From positions 1 through 49,980 of the forward strand of contig NZ_QAOK01000024.1 in assembly GCF_003050865.1 (NCBI RefSeq): a stretch of DNA of 49,980 nt, in the 5' to 3' direction. The stretch comes from Nitrosospira multiformis (GTDB taxonomy: Bacteria; Pseudomonadota; Gammaproteobacteria; Burkholderiales; Nitrosomonadaceae). The notes below the pieces were generated by a model. The model ran no database searches and was not told the origin of the DNA. It saw only the letters and a list, made by a program, of their open reading frames with translations. A program made the translations under genes and the position numbers. Positions 24,882-32,348 of this stretch are shown in pieces (the stretch's first letter is position 1; each line of letters starts with the position of its first letter).

Positions 24882-25358
24882 ATGAGACAGACTTGCGCCC
24901 TGCTTGCCGTATTGATTTTACTAGCGCCAATCACCCACGCGGCTGACCGTTCTGATACCCGGATCACCCGGACCATTAAGCAGAATGATGAGCAGAATTC
25001 AAATGCACACGAGGCAGTCGAGAGATATTTCGAAGACGAGCTCATGAAAAAACATGAGACGGTTGCCAAGTACTACGAAGATGAAGCAAGAAAGTCGCAG
25101 GAGAAGGTAAAGGAACTGGAGATGATGCTTGCGCATTACGAGGAAAAAAGCTATCTGTACGGAAAAAAAGCGCAGGACTTGCAAGCGCATACTGAGGCCC
25201 TGGTAAGAAAATATAAAGAAGCTGCAAAGGCAGATACAAGAGAAGCTGCCTCTCACCGTCAAATTGCTTTGACGCTTAAAGAAAAAAATCATCCTGCGTC
25301 AAAAACTCAAAAGTTGAGCATTGTTGAATCCTATGGCTCAACTGTTTTATCGAAATAA
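24882..25358 (+). CDS. Exported helical protein, YLYG paralog 2
   Basis: A 158-residue relative of the proteins at 23385 and 27964. The N-terminus MRQTCALLAVLILLAPITHA is a clear signal peptide. The mature part is lysine- and glutamate-rich and helical. The family core appears as EEKSYLYGKKAQDLQAHTEAL, split here as EEKSYLYGKKA and DLQAHTEAL, then RKYKEAAKADTREAASHRQ. The N-terminal element is doubled: HEAVERYFEDELMKK is followed by HETVAKYYEDEARKS, an internal duplication absent from the other two. Function unknown. Confidence 0.75.
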   Translation: MRQTCALLAVLILLAPITHAADRSDTRITRTIKQNDEQNSNAHEAVERYFEDELMKKHETVAKYYEDEARKSQEKVKELEMMLAHYEEKSYLYGKKAQDLQAHTEALVRKYKEAAKADTREAASHRQIALTLKEKNHPASKTQKLSIVESYGSTVLSK

Positions 25359-25761
25359 GAGTAAGTGAAGGTAAGAGCACACGGAGAAATTCCGTAGCGG
25401 CAGCATAGCCACATAACTCCCGCTTTTCCTCTCCGTCCATCTTCACGGATGGCAAGCAGCCCTGCTCCAGTCCCTCAAGATACCTCCCCGGGATTTCTTT
25501 ACCGACTACTCATTGGAGTTGGCTGAAATTCCGCGAAATAATGATGATCGGGGAGGTACCCGATACCCGCAAAAATTGTTTGTTTGTCCTGTCACCTGCC
25601 GATCCGGCTTCCAGTCATGATATGCTGGGCAAGTTACCTGGAATATGGTCATACAATAGCTACAGCCGGAACAGTTCCGCAATAATTCCGTGAAGCGATG
25701 AGTCCAGGCAAATAAGAAGCGAACGCGCTAGGCCTTCGATATCCAACTTCTCAAGGACACT
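25359..25761. other. Intergenic region with a long-range inverted repeat
   Basis: About 400 bp with no credible gene. TACCTCCCCG at 25481-25490 is exactly complementary to CGGGGAGGTA at 25549-25558, so transcribed RNA could close a 58-nt loop. CCATC/GATGG pairs near 25438-25453. I cannot assign an RNA family. Confidence 0.4.
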
Positions 25762-26166
25762 ATGCAAAACTTCCTCCGAAATGATGATTTAGGCAAATTG
25801 ATTCTGCGCCTGACTGTAGGGGTATTGATCCTATTTCACGGGTTGCACAAAATACTTAATCCGGAATCCCTTGATTTCATCAGCAAGCAACTGACGGGCA
25901 TCGATTTACCACCGGTACTGGCTTACGGAGTTTACCTCGGTGAAGTCGTCGCGGCACTAATGGTGATCTTCGGTTTTTTCTCGCGTCTCGGCGGTTTGCT
26001 GATTTTCGGTAACATGATTTTTGCGCTTTTATTGGCCCACTCTGATCAGTTATTTACGTTCACTAACACGGGAGGCTGGGCGCTTGAATTGCAAGGGTTT
26101 TATTTATTTTCGGGTCTTGCGATATTTTTCCTGGGCAGCGGAAGATGGGCCATACGCCAAGACTGA
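25762..26166 (+). CDS. DoxX-family membrane protein
   Basis: A 134-residue protein with four hydrophobic helices. The opening LILRLTVGVLILFHGLHKI and the motif YGVYLGEVVAALMVIFGFFSRLGG are typical of the DoxX/YphA group. Members have been linked to redox or thiol stress responses, but the biochemical role is unclear. AAGGA lies 4 bp before the ATG. It stands 63 bp before the 6-phosphogluconolactonase gene on the same strand and may be co-transcribed. Confidence 0.85.
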   Translation: MQNFLRNDDLGKLILRLTVGVLILFHGLHKILNPESLDFISKQLTGIDLPPVLAYGVYLGEVVAALMVIFGFFSRLGGLLIFGNMIFALLLAHSDQLFTFTNTGGWALELQGFYLFSGLAIFFLGSGRWAIRQD

Positions 26167-26229
26167 CGAAGCCACCCGCATCAATGTTCATTATGGTTAC
26201 ACATCAAAATAACAAAGGAATCTCTACTG

Positions 26230-26946
26230 ATGGAATCAACCGATCTCCAACAATACAGATGGCATGAATACGCCGACCTGGCAACCCTCCAGGATGCAGC
26301 CGTGGCTGCTATCCTGGATAGCGCCGCCTCTGCCATTCAGGAGCGTGGACGCTTTAATCTCGTTCTTGCCGGGGGTGAATCGCCTCGCGAAATCTATCGG
26401 AGATTATGCAGCGCGCCAGCGGATTGGTCTCTCTGGCATATCTATTATGGAGACGAACGTTGCGTGCCGCCCACTCAGGAAGAACTGAATTCCCATATGG
26501 CAGAAGAAGCATGGCTTAGCCATGTGCCCATTCCTCCGGCCCAGATTCATGCCATCCCCAATGGTCCCCGCGCAGATAAAGCTGCGGAAGCGTATGCACA
26601 AACACTGCGCGGTGTGGGTTATTTCGACTTGACGCTGCTCGGACTCGGTTCGGATGGCCATACCGCAAGCCTGTTCCCGGGTAATGATTGGGGAATGGCG
26701 CCGGATTCGCCTGACACACTAGCAATATTCAACTCCCCCAAGCGTCCCCCACAGCGCGTGTCGCTAAGTGCGACACGTTTAAATCGTTCGCGAAGGATAA
26801 TATTTCTGGTAAGCGGTGAATCAAAGCATAAGGCAGTAGCAAGATGGCGCGCCGGGGGGAATATACCGGCCAGGGCTATAATGGGGGAAAACGGTGTGGA
26901 TATACTCGTGGAATCGGCGTTACTGTTACCGGTGAAAGAACAATAG
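26230..26946 (+). CDS. pgl: 6-phosphogluconolactonase
   Basis: A 238-residue enzyme that hydrolyses 6-phosphogluconolactone in the oxidative pentose phosphate pathway. Family landmarks are LVLAGGESPREIYRRL, WHIYYGDERCVPP and LLGLGSDGHTASLFPG, the last holding the active-site residues. Its product feeds the dehydrogenase encoded at 21980. The gene ends just before a strong hairpin shared with the convergent regulator gene. Confidence 0.95.
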   Translation: MESTDLQQYRWHEYADLATLQDAAVAAILDSAASAIQERGRFNLVLAGGESPREIYRRLCSAPADWSLWHIYYGDERCVPPTQEELNSHMAEEAWLSHVPIPPAQIHAIPNGPRADKAAEAYAQTLRGVGYFDLTLLGLGSDGHTASLFPGNDWGMAPDSPDTLAIFNSPKRPPQRVSLSATRLNRSRRIIFLVSGESKHKAVARWRAGGNIPARAIMGENGVDILVESALLLPVKEQ

Positions 26947-26983
26947 GATTAAATAAAAAAAGAAAACAGAAAATGGAAGCAAA

Positions 26984-27010
26984 AAAAAGGAGTAGAAACT
27001 ACTCCTTTTT
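26984..27010. terminator. Bidirectional Rho-independent terminator between pgl and the HTH regulator
   Basis: AAAAAGGAGTAG pairs with CTACTCCTTTTT as a 12-bp perfect stem with an AAA loop, with A and T tracts on the two sides. It can stop transcripts from both directions. The stop codon of the minus-strand regulator (26999-27001) lies inside the stem. Confidence 0.85.
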
Positions 27011-27640
27011 GGATACAAACCTGAATCGACATAATTCTCCCCCGCGAGCCATACATTCATGTTGCTCAACCTTGCTGTCGGTAAAAGTCTCCATGAGTCC
27101 GCGATCCAGATGACAGATTTCCATGTCTTTTGCCGCCATCTGGTGAAATACGCAATTATCCGCTTCAATCACCTTTTCGCCGTTTGGTAAGGTAGCACTT
27201 TTCGCGTTGTAGCCAAGCTGATCCATTACTTCTGTCAGCTTGTCAATTTTTTCCTCCTTTGTATTCAAGTCCGGATATTGACCGCGTATCTGCTCTGCGA
27301 TACTTGCACCGATTTCAGACAAGCGCTTACCCATGTTTTCAACGCCTTCTTCGCGCCGAACCGAGGCCAATACCAGTTGGGCCAGCCAGGAATACTGACG
27401 GGGAAAACTCTCCTTGCCAAGTTCGGTAAGAACGTAAAGCTGTTGAGGTCTTCCGCCTCCTGACGGGCGCGTATTTCCAGCCGTTATCAGACCTGCACCC
27501 TCCAGAGAAGAAAGATGTTGCCGAACTGCATTTCTTGTAATCTCCAGCCCTTTTGAAAGTTCATCCACACTCAGGCCTGGCCTGCTTCCACGCAAAAGCT
27601 TAAGCAATTGCTTCTGCCGTTCACCTATCGTATTTAGCAT
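26999..27640 (-). CDS. Winged-helix regulator with a four-cysteine C-terminal domain (SufR-like)
   Basis: A 213-residue transcription factor. The start at 27640 is fixed by a perfect AAGGAGG seven bases upstream; the frame opens 15 codons earlier. An ArsR/DeoR-type winged helix occupies about 5-75 (LSVDELSKGLEITRNAVRQH, then SGGGRPQQLYVLTELG as the wing). The C-terminal domain has cysteines in ADNCVFHQM, MEICHLD, QHECMARGGELC, spaced x12, x19 and x7. This suggests a bound metal or iron-sulfur cluster, as in SufR and related sensors, but the spacing is not the canonical SufR one. It is divergent from the third YLYG paralog, with a palindrome and a strong promoter between them. Confidence 0.8.
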   Translation of the reverse strand: MLNTIGERQKQLLKLLRGSRPGLSVDELSKGLEITRNAVRQHLSSLEGAGLITAGNTRPSGGGRPQQLYVLTELGKESFPRQYSWLAQLVLASVRREEGVENMGKRLSEIGASIAEQIRGQYPDLNTKEEKIDKLTEVMDQLGYNAKSATLPNGEKVIEADNCVFHQMAAKDMEICHLDRGLMETFTDSKVEQHECMARGGELCRFRFVSKKE

Positions 27641-27704
27641 CTGTATACCTCCTTCCACCCCCGTCATAAGAATTACCGGCTTCATTATAAACCACTGACA
27701 TTCT

Positions 27705-27723
27705 GTGTCTTGTCTTAAGACAC
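27705..27723. promoter_or_regulatory. Palindrome TGTCTTAAGACA, candidate operator
   Basis: A perfect 12-bp palindrome at 27711-27722, with an overlapping alternative pairing GTGTCTT/AAGACAC (27705-27723). It lies between the divergent regulator and the third YLYG paralog, ending 17 bp before the -35 box. The position fits an operator for the adjacent winged-helix regulator. Confidence 0.5.
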
Positions 27724-27739
27724 TTTAAACATAAAATAG

Positions 27740-27768
27740 TTGACAAAATAGCTACGATTCCTTATAAT
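27740..27768 (+). promoter_or_regulatory. Perfect-consensus sigma70 promoter
   Basis: TTGACA at 27740-27745, a 17-bp spacer and TATAAT at 27763-27768. Both hexamers match consensus exactly. The identical 14-bp box also found before the second paralog precedes it by 3 bp. Transcription would begin near 27775, giving a leader of about 190 nt before the GTG at 27964. The leader includes a TTTTGATTCTG repeat. Confidence 0.8.
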
Positions 27769-27963
27769 TTCTTCAAAAATAAAGAATAATCGGTGTTTGG
27801 TCCGCTTTGATTCTGTTTTGATTCTGTTTTACCTCCCAATTTCAGGCGAAGTTGTCCGAAATTCTGATCTACCCTACTCTCCTGTTTTTTGTATTCCACT
27901 GTTTTTGTAATCTTTTCGCTATCTTTTGGCATTAACCGCATTGATTTTAAAGGAAAGCGCAAC

Positions 27964-28392
27964 GTGACAACAAGGAGAATTTTCGCAGTTTTATCCTTCG
28001 GTTTACTGGCTGCATGTGCGCAAATGAGCCCGCATGAGGCCGTCCAGAACACGAATATTCGCAGGGTGGCGCAGAACGCCAGGACTCCCAGTGATCATGA
28101 TGCGTTGAGCAAGTATTTTGAGAATGCGGCCAAGGAAATGCAAACCAAGGCTGACGAGCAAAAAAAATTACTCGAGCATTATGAAGAGAAGGGTTATCTC
28201 TATGGACGCCAGGCGCAGGATTTGAAGTCGCATACCGCAGCTCTCCTTCACAAATACGAAGCAAATGTAGATGAGAATATCAGGGCAGCTGCCACCCACC
28301 GGCAAATGGCGATAGAGCAAGCGAAAGGTGAATTTGCCACACGTGAAGGGCAGGTTGTGAACGCAGAGAGTCGTGCGCACTCCTCGAAGTAA
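27964..28392 (+). CDS. Lipoprotein, YLYG paralog 3
   Basis: About 142 residues. The frame is open upstream, but the GTG at 27964 is preceded by AAAGGA and directly followed by the signal peptide VTTRRIFAVLSFGLLAACAQ, whose LAAC is a lipobox. The mature protein should be a lipidated envelope protein. The family core is clear: SDHDALSKYFENAAKEMQ, EQKKLLEHYEEKGYLYGRQ, DLKSHTAALLHKYE and RAAATHRQMA. Unlike the other two it is lipid-anchored rather than soluble. Function unknown. Confidence 0.78.
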   Translation: MTTRRIFAVLSFGLLAACAQMSPHEAVQNTNIRRVAQNARTPSDHDALSKYFENAAKEMQTKADEQKKLLEHYEEKGYLYGRQAQDLKSHTAALLHKYEANVDENIRAAATHRQMAIEQAKGEFATREGQVVNAESRAHSSK

Positions 28393-28451
28393 GCAGAGGG
28401 CGCAGTAAAAACATCAGGAATCACCTTGCCGGGGTCCGTGAACCGTCTTTT

Positions 28452-29234
28452 TCAGCCTCTCCAGGCCGGGAAACGCGGCAAGCTCAGGAAAAAATCCATA
28501 TCATGATTAGGCCAGAGCTGGCCCTTTTCCCTGCTCTCCAGCGCCTTTAACTTGCGGATGCTGGCCAGCGCCAGGGACGCGTTATCCTGCCAGCAGTACC
28601 CCGGCGCAATTTCCTCCACCAGATTCTCTTTCAGATCGGCAGCGTCTCCACACAGGATGACTGGCGGTCCCTTTTGAAGCTCGATGAAGAGCGACATATG
28701 TCCAGCCGTGTGTCCGGGACTGCTGATCGCACGCACTCCCGGCGCTACGAGATATTCGCCTGTCTTGATTTCCCACTGATTTGAATTGACCAACTCGTCG
28801 GCAAAAACGCTTCCATCCGCTCCCATGCGCGCCGCATCAAGCTCATCCGCCTGGACATGGACAGTGCAACTTGGCAAATCATGGAGCCCGCCGATGTGAT
28901 CGAAGTGTAAATGGCCTATAAACACGATGTCCACATCCTGTGGCCCGAGGCCCAGTCTCTTCAGGTAACGGGGAATGCGCTGCCCTTCCTGCATGTTGGG
29001 CGGTTCAACCAGAGGGCGCATGGGATCAAAATGACGTGCGCGCAAGATAGGATCGGAAATCTTGCGGTAGTCGCAGCCTGTATCATAGAGGATGCGTCCG
29101 TTCGACGTTTCGATCAAATAAGCAAGAATGGGCGCCGCGATAAATTCCCCGTGCCCACGGTTACGCGTCGAAATGGTCTTTTCATAACGGATCGTTCCCG
29201 TCAGCAACGGCCAGACTTTTATGGTACGAGGCAT
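28452..29234 (-). CDS. N-acyl-homoserine-lactonase-like metallo-beta-lactamase-fold hydrolase
   Basis: A 260-residue protein with the metal motif GHLHFDHIGG and a further histidine in SSPGHTAGH and aspartate in LCGDAAD. The N-terminal layout (LLTGTIRYEK, LAYLIETSNGRILYDTGC) matches the AiiA/AttM lactonases, which open the ring of acyl-homoserine lactone signals. Related proteins act on other lactones, so quorum quenching is a likely but unproven role. No signal peptide. The next gene on the strand, a small membrane protein, lies 55 bp upstream. Confidence 0.82.
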   Translation of the reverse strand: MPRTIKVWPLLTGTIRYEKTISTRNRGHGEFIAAPILAYLIETSNGRILYDTGCDYRKISDPILRARHFDPMRPLVEPPNMQEGQRIPRYLKRLGLGPQDVDIVFIGHLHFDHIGGLHDLPSCTVHVQADELDAARMGADGSVFADELVNSNQWEIKTGEYLVAPGVRAISSPGHTAGHMSLFIELQKGPPVILCGDAADLKENLVEEIAPGYCWQDNASLALASIRKLKALESREKGQLWPNHDMDFFLSLPRFPAWRG

Positions 29235-29289
29235 ATCGGTTCATCACGTGGATCATCTCAGCTGTGAGATGAAAGTAAATCGCCGGCAG

Positions 29290-29544
29290 CTAATAATCAC
29301 CCTGCTGAGAGGACGCCTCTTCCGGATGGCCGGAACGATGTCCAATACCGGATATCAGATGAGCGGAAAAATTCATGGCGAAAGGCACGAACAGCATGGC
29401 TGCGAGCAGCACCAGAAGCGCGACGTGGCTGCCCATGCTGATTTCTCCCCGCGCCATTTTTCGGAAGAACCACACGACCAGTAGAAAGAAACCTGCCAGA
29501 GCGAGGATGGCGAGGATGCTGGTCGTTACAAAGCCGCTATCCAT
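29290..29544 (-). CDS. Small membrane protein of unknown function
   Basis: An 84-residue protein with two hydrophobic helices (about 8-28 and 42-62) separated by RKMARGEISMGSH. The C-terminus is hydrophilic. No family is recognised. It lies 84 bp downstream of the BASS transporter gene on the same strand. Confidence 0.6.
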   Translation of the reverse strand: MDSGFVTTSILAILALAGFFLLVVWFFRKMARGEISMGSHVALLVLLAAMLFVPFAMNFSAHLISGIGHRSGHPEEASSQQGDY

Positions 29545-29628
29545 CTATCACTGTCCTCTCAGCTCGCTCTGTCTGCACTTGATGAGCACTATATTACTGC
29601 AATTTCCTGCACGGTCACGAAAATAGCA

Positions 29629-30609
29629 CTATTCCTCCTGCCGTACGGAGATTGTCAGCGGTACAGGCGGAATGAACTCTTCCTGGGCTGGAACGGGGTT
29701 TTGACGCCACAACGCCGCGAGCACACTGCCCAATAGCGAATGCATTACGGCGGAAACCGCGCCCACGACGGGTGCAAGCGGCAACAATGGAAAAGCCTGT
29801 CTGGCCAGCACGACGGCAAGTCCCGAGTTTTGCATTCCCACCTCGATTGCAATCGTACGTGCGCTGTTACCATAATAGCCAAACAGGCGGGCAAAGTAAT
29901 AACCGAACAGAAAGCCTGCCCCATGCAATAGCGCAGTCGCCAGGATAAGCTCTCCGCTATAGGCAAGAATAGCCTCTGCATTGGCGGCAAATATCACTGT
30001 GCAGATAAAAACCACACCCGCCACTGAAAGCAGCGGAGCAACGGGTAGAACCCGCATGACCAGCCGAGGTGCCCACCGGTTGAGCAGCACGCCCAGAAAG
30101 ACAGGAATAATCACGACTTGAAAGGTCTGCTTGAACAACAACCAGGCATCGACCGGCACGAGAGCGCCCGCGAAAAGCTGGGTCAGCAAGGGTGTGAGCA
30201 CAACGGCTGCGAGCGTGGAGCAGACTGTCATGACGACTGAAAGTGCTACATCTGCGCCAGCGATGTAGCTGATCAGGTTTGAAGCGGTACCACCCGGAGC
30301 GCACCCCACCAGGATGAGTCCTACCGCGAAATGAGGCGGCAGGCTCAACGCTTGGGCTACTATCCAAGCCGTCAAGGGCATGATGGAATACTGCGCAGCG
30401 AAGCCGATGGCTACCGCTCGCGGGCTCCGCGCGATGCGACGAAAATCTTCTATGGATAGCGTAAGCCCCATGCCCAGCATAATGCAGGCAAGATCCGCAA
30501 CCATCAGGGGCCCCTGGTTGAACGAAGCCAATGTCTCTGGCGCATACAAGGCAAACAGCCCCGAGAGAATCATCCAGAGGGGGAACAGGAGGGTCAACTT
30601 CTGCAACAT
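29629..30609 (-). CDS. Bile acid:sodium symporter (BASS) family transporter
   Basis: About 326 residues from the ATG at 30609. The frame opens at 30678, but that would overlap the upstream methyltransferase gene by 41 bp and add a hydrophilic segment before the first helix. Nine to ten hydrophobic helices are present. The family motif GCAPGGTASNLISYIAGADVALS and the later EVGMQNSGLAVVLA sodium-site region are clear, so a sodium-coupled organic anion importer is expected. Bacterial members carry pantoate, pyruvate or other acids; the substrate here is not predictable. Confidence 0.9.
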   Translation of the reverse strand: MLQKLTLLFPLWMILSGLFALYAPETLASFNQGPLMVADLACIMLGMGLTLSIEDFRRIARSPRAVAIGFAAQYSIMPLTAWIVAQALSLPPHFAVGLILVGCAPGGTASNLISYIAGADVALSVVMTVCSTLAAVVLTPLLTQLFAGALVPVDAWLLFKQTFQVVIIPVFLGVLLNRWAPRLVMRVLPVAPLLSVAGVVFICTVIFAANAEAILAYSGELILATALLHGAGFLFGYYFARLFGYYGNSARTIAIEVGMQNSGLAVVLARQAFPLLPLAPVVGAVSAVMHSLLGSVLAALWRQNPVPAQEEFIPPVPLTISVRQEE

Positions 30610-30637
30610 GGAGGCTGGTACCCTGGTATAGCTGCTA

Positions 30638-31342
30638 TCAGTCGTTCCGAGAAAATAGAAGCGTATGATGCTGGGCATGGCGACTGATCAGCCGGGTAGA
30701 ATGAAGCCCCGCTTCTCCGGCCATTTCCCGTAGGGTGGAAAGGCGTTCAGGATAATCGTGGTCGCGAACGTGCGCGCATGCTTCTTCCAGTTGCTCCGGC
30801 GGCACGCTCGTCCACTTTTCCCGCATGAAATTGAGATAACCTTCCAGAAAATCCTCCTGAGCCTCATTTTCTTCACGCACCACATCCACCAGTATCAGCC
30901 AGCCTTCTTTTGAGAGGCAGCGTCCTGCTGCCTGGAAAAACCGCGTCTTTTCATCCAGACTCAGATGATGGATGGCAAACCCGGAGAAAATAACGTCCCA
31001 CGTCTGATTCACAGACTCGATGGTTTGCAGGAGCTCCCCTTGGATCAGGCTGGTTTCTCCTGGCAATCCTGCGAGGTACTCCCTCGCCTCCGTCAACGCC
31101 GCCCCGGACAAATCCACGCCCTCGTATACCAAGGGAGGAGAGCGTTTCAGGCAAGGCGCAAGATAGCGGGCGCTGCCACAGCCGAGATCCAGCAGGCGAT
31201 ACTCTCCCCCATCAGCACGGGATCTCAAAAGCTCCCCAACCCCGGCATAGATCTCCCGATGAAACATGTAGTTGTGCTCTGTGATCAGATCATAGAGCGA
31301 CCAGGACCGGGTGAAGATGGCGACAGGTTCAGCGGATAGCAT
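30638..31342 (-). CDS. Class I SAM-dependent methyltransferase
   Basis: A 234-residue enzyme. SAM-binding motif I reads LLDLGCGSARYLAP, followed by YEGVDLSGAALTEA, and motif II-III regions DVIFSGFAIHHLSLDEK and GWLILVDVVREE. The fold is the standard Methyltransf_25/12 type. It is adjacent to the BASS transporter and probably in one transcript, but the substrate is unknown. Confidence 0.88.
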   Translation of the reverse strand: MLSAEPVAIFTRSWSLYDLITEHNYMFHREIYAGVGELLRSRADGGEYRLLDLGCGSARYLAPCLKRSPPLVYEGVDLSGAALTEAREYLAGLPGETSLIQGELLQTIESVNQTWDVIFSGFAIHHLSLDEKTRFFQAAGRCLSKEGWLILVDVVREENEAQEDFLEGYLNFMREKWTSVPPEQLEEACAHVRDHDYPERLSTLREMAGEAGLHSTRLISRHAQHHTLLFSRND

Positions 31343-31589
31343 GACACGGGAAGGCTCGTTGCGATGGTAAAATTTCGACCGATTTTCACAATAGACGGAA
31401 GAATCCCTTTATTTTAACCTTTTGAAAATGCATTGGCGACGACCAACTCTTGAAGACACCTTCGCACCGGCACGCTCATACCCGCATTTTTACTAAAATA
31501 TAATGGGAATCTGCGGTAAAGCCGCAATGGAGAGGCAAAACGAGTCCCCCAGGCGGGAGGCGGCGCTTTCTTGATTACGAGGAAATGGA

Positions 31590-32309
31590 ATGAACATACC
31601 AGCTGGATTCGATAAAGAAGCTTTGCGATACGTAGCCGACGCTCTTGAGACGGAGTCAAAAACTGTTGAAGTAAACAACGGGACAGATTATCCATGCCGT
31701 CCAGAGAGCGCCCCTGCGCAGGCGGCTCGCTTTATCCGGGCTGTCATTGCCGACGCCCCGATGCCTCCAGTGCATTCAATTGCACCCGAACCATTCCACA
31801 CCGCGAGCCCTCCTGATCAGGAGGACCAGAACATGGACTGGTGGCAAGATGCCATCAGAAATGCAATGGGAGCCACGCACGAGCATTATCAGGAACGGAA
31901 GGAGAACGCTTCGACACTGCAAACACAGGACAGCGAGCGTGAAATGTGGGAGCTTACAAGCGAGCGGGACGATGCTACGGAATGGGCTGATAAACTGGCT
32001 TATGCGATAGCGGAACGTCTTGGTGTCGATATTGGCGAGATCAGCAACGCAAGCAATCCATGGCAGAAGGCGCTGGATTATTGCGAAATGCCAGCTCAGG
32101 AGATTGATCCTCACGAGCACATGATAAGACACATTGCTTCTCATGATAAGTTGAATGCTAGTGAGGCTAATGACAAACTCAGGAGAGCGGCTGAGGAAGT
32201 TGTTAACTTCCTGGATATGGACGTTAACGAGGAGCAGCTGGTAGATGGATTGAAGCTACTTGAAGGCGCTATTGAAAACCTCCGCGACGCACTGGAGGAG
32301 AAATCATGA
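31590..32309 (+). CDS. Hypothetical protein, phage-like
   Basis: A 239-residue acidic protein preceded by GAGG with good spacing. The middle segment DDATEWADKLAYAIAERLG and the following GEISNASNPWQKALD recall small proteins common in Burkholderiales prophages (the D-I-G-E-H-S-S-x-N-D-P-W pattern); this is memory of a motif, not a search. Remaining sequence is helical with no catalytic motif. No other phage genes are adjacent, so it may be a relic or a single acquired gene. Confidence 0.5.
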   Translation: MNIPAGFDKEALRYVADALETESKTVEVNNGTDYPCRPESAPAQAARFIRAVIADAPMPPVHSIAPEPFHTASPPDQEDQNMDWWQDAIRNAMGATHEHYQERKENASTLQTQDSEREMWELTSERDDATEWADKLAYAIAERLGVDIGEISNASNPWQKALDYCEMPAQEIDPHEHMIRHIASHDKLNASEANDKLRRAAEEVVNFLDMDVNEEQLVDGLKLLEGAIENLRDALEEKS

Positions 32310-32348
32310 AAATCGAGTAACTGTCAGATGAAGTCGCGACTACTACAC

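Noticed and set aside
27775-27963. Long leader of the third YLYG paralog as a riboswitch
   Set aside because: No known riboswitch core is visible; the leader is T-rich with only weak pairing.
30610-30678. Upstream start of the BASS transporter
   Set aside because: It would overlap the methyltransferase by 41 bp and place a hydrophilic segment before the first helix.
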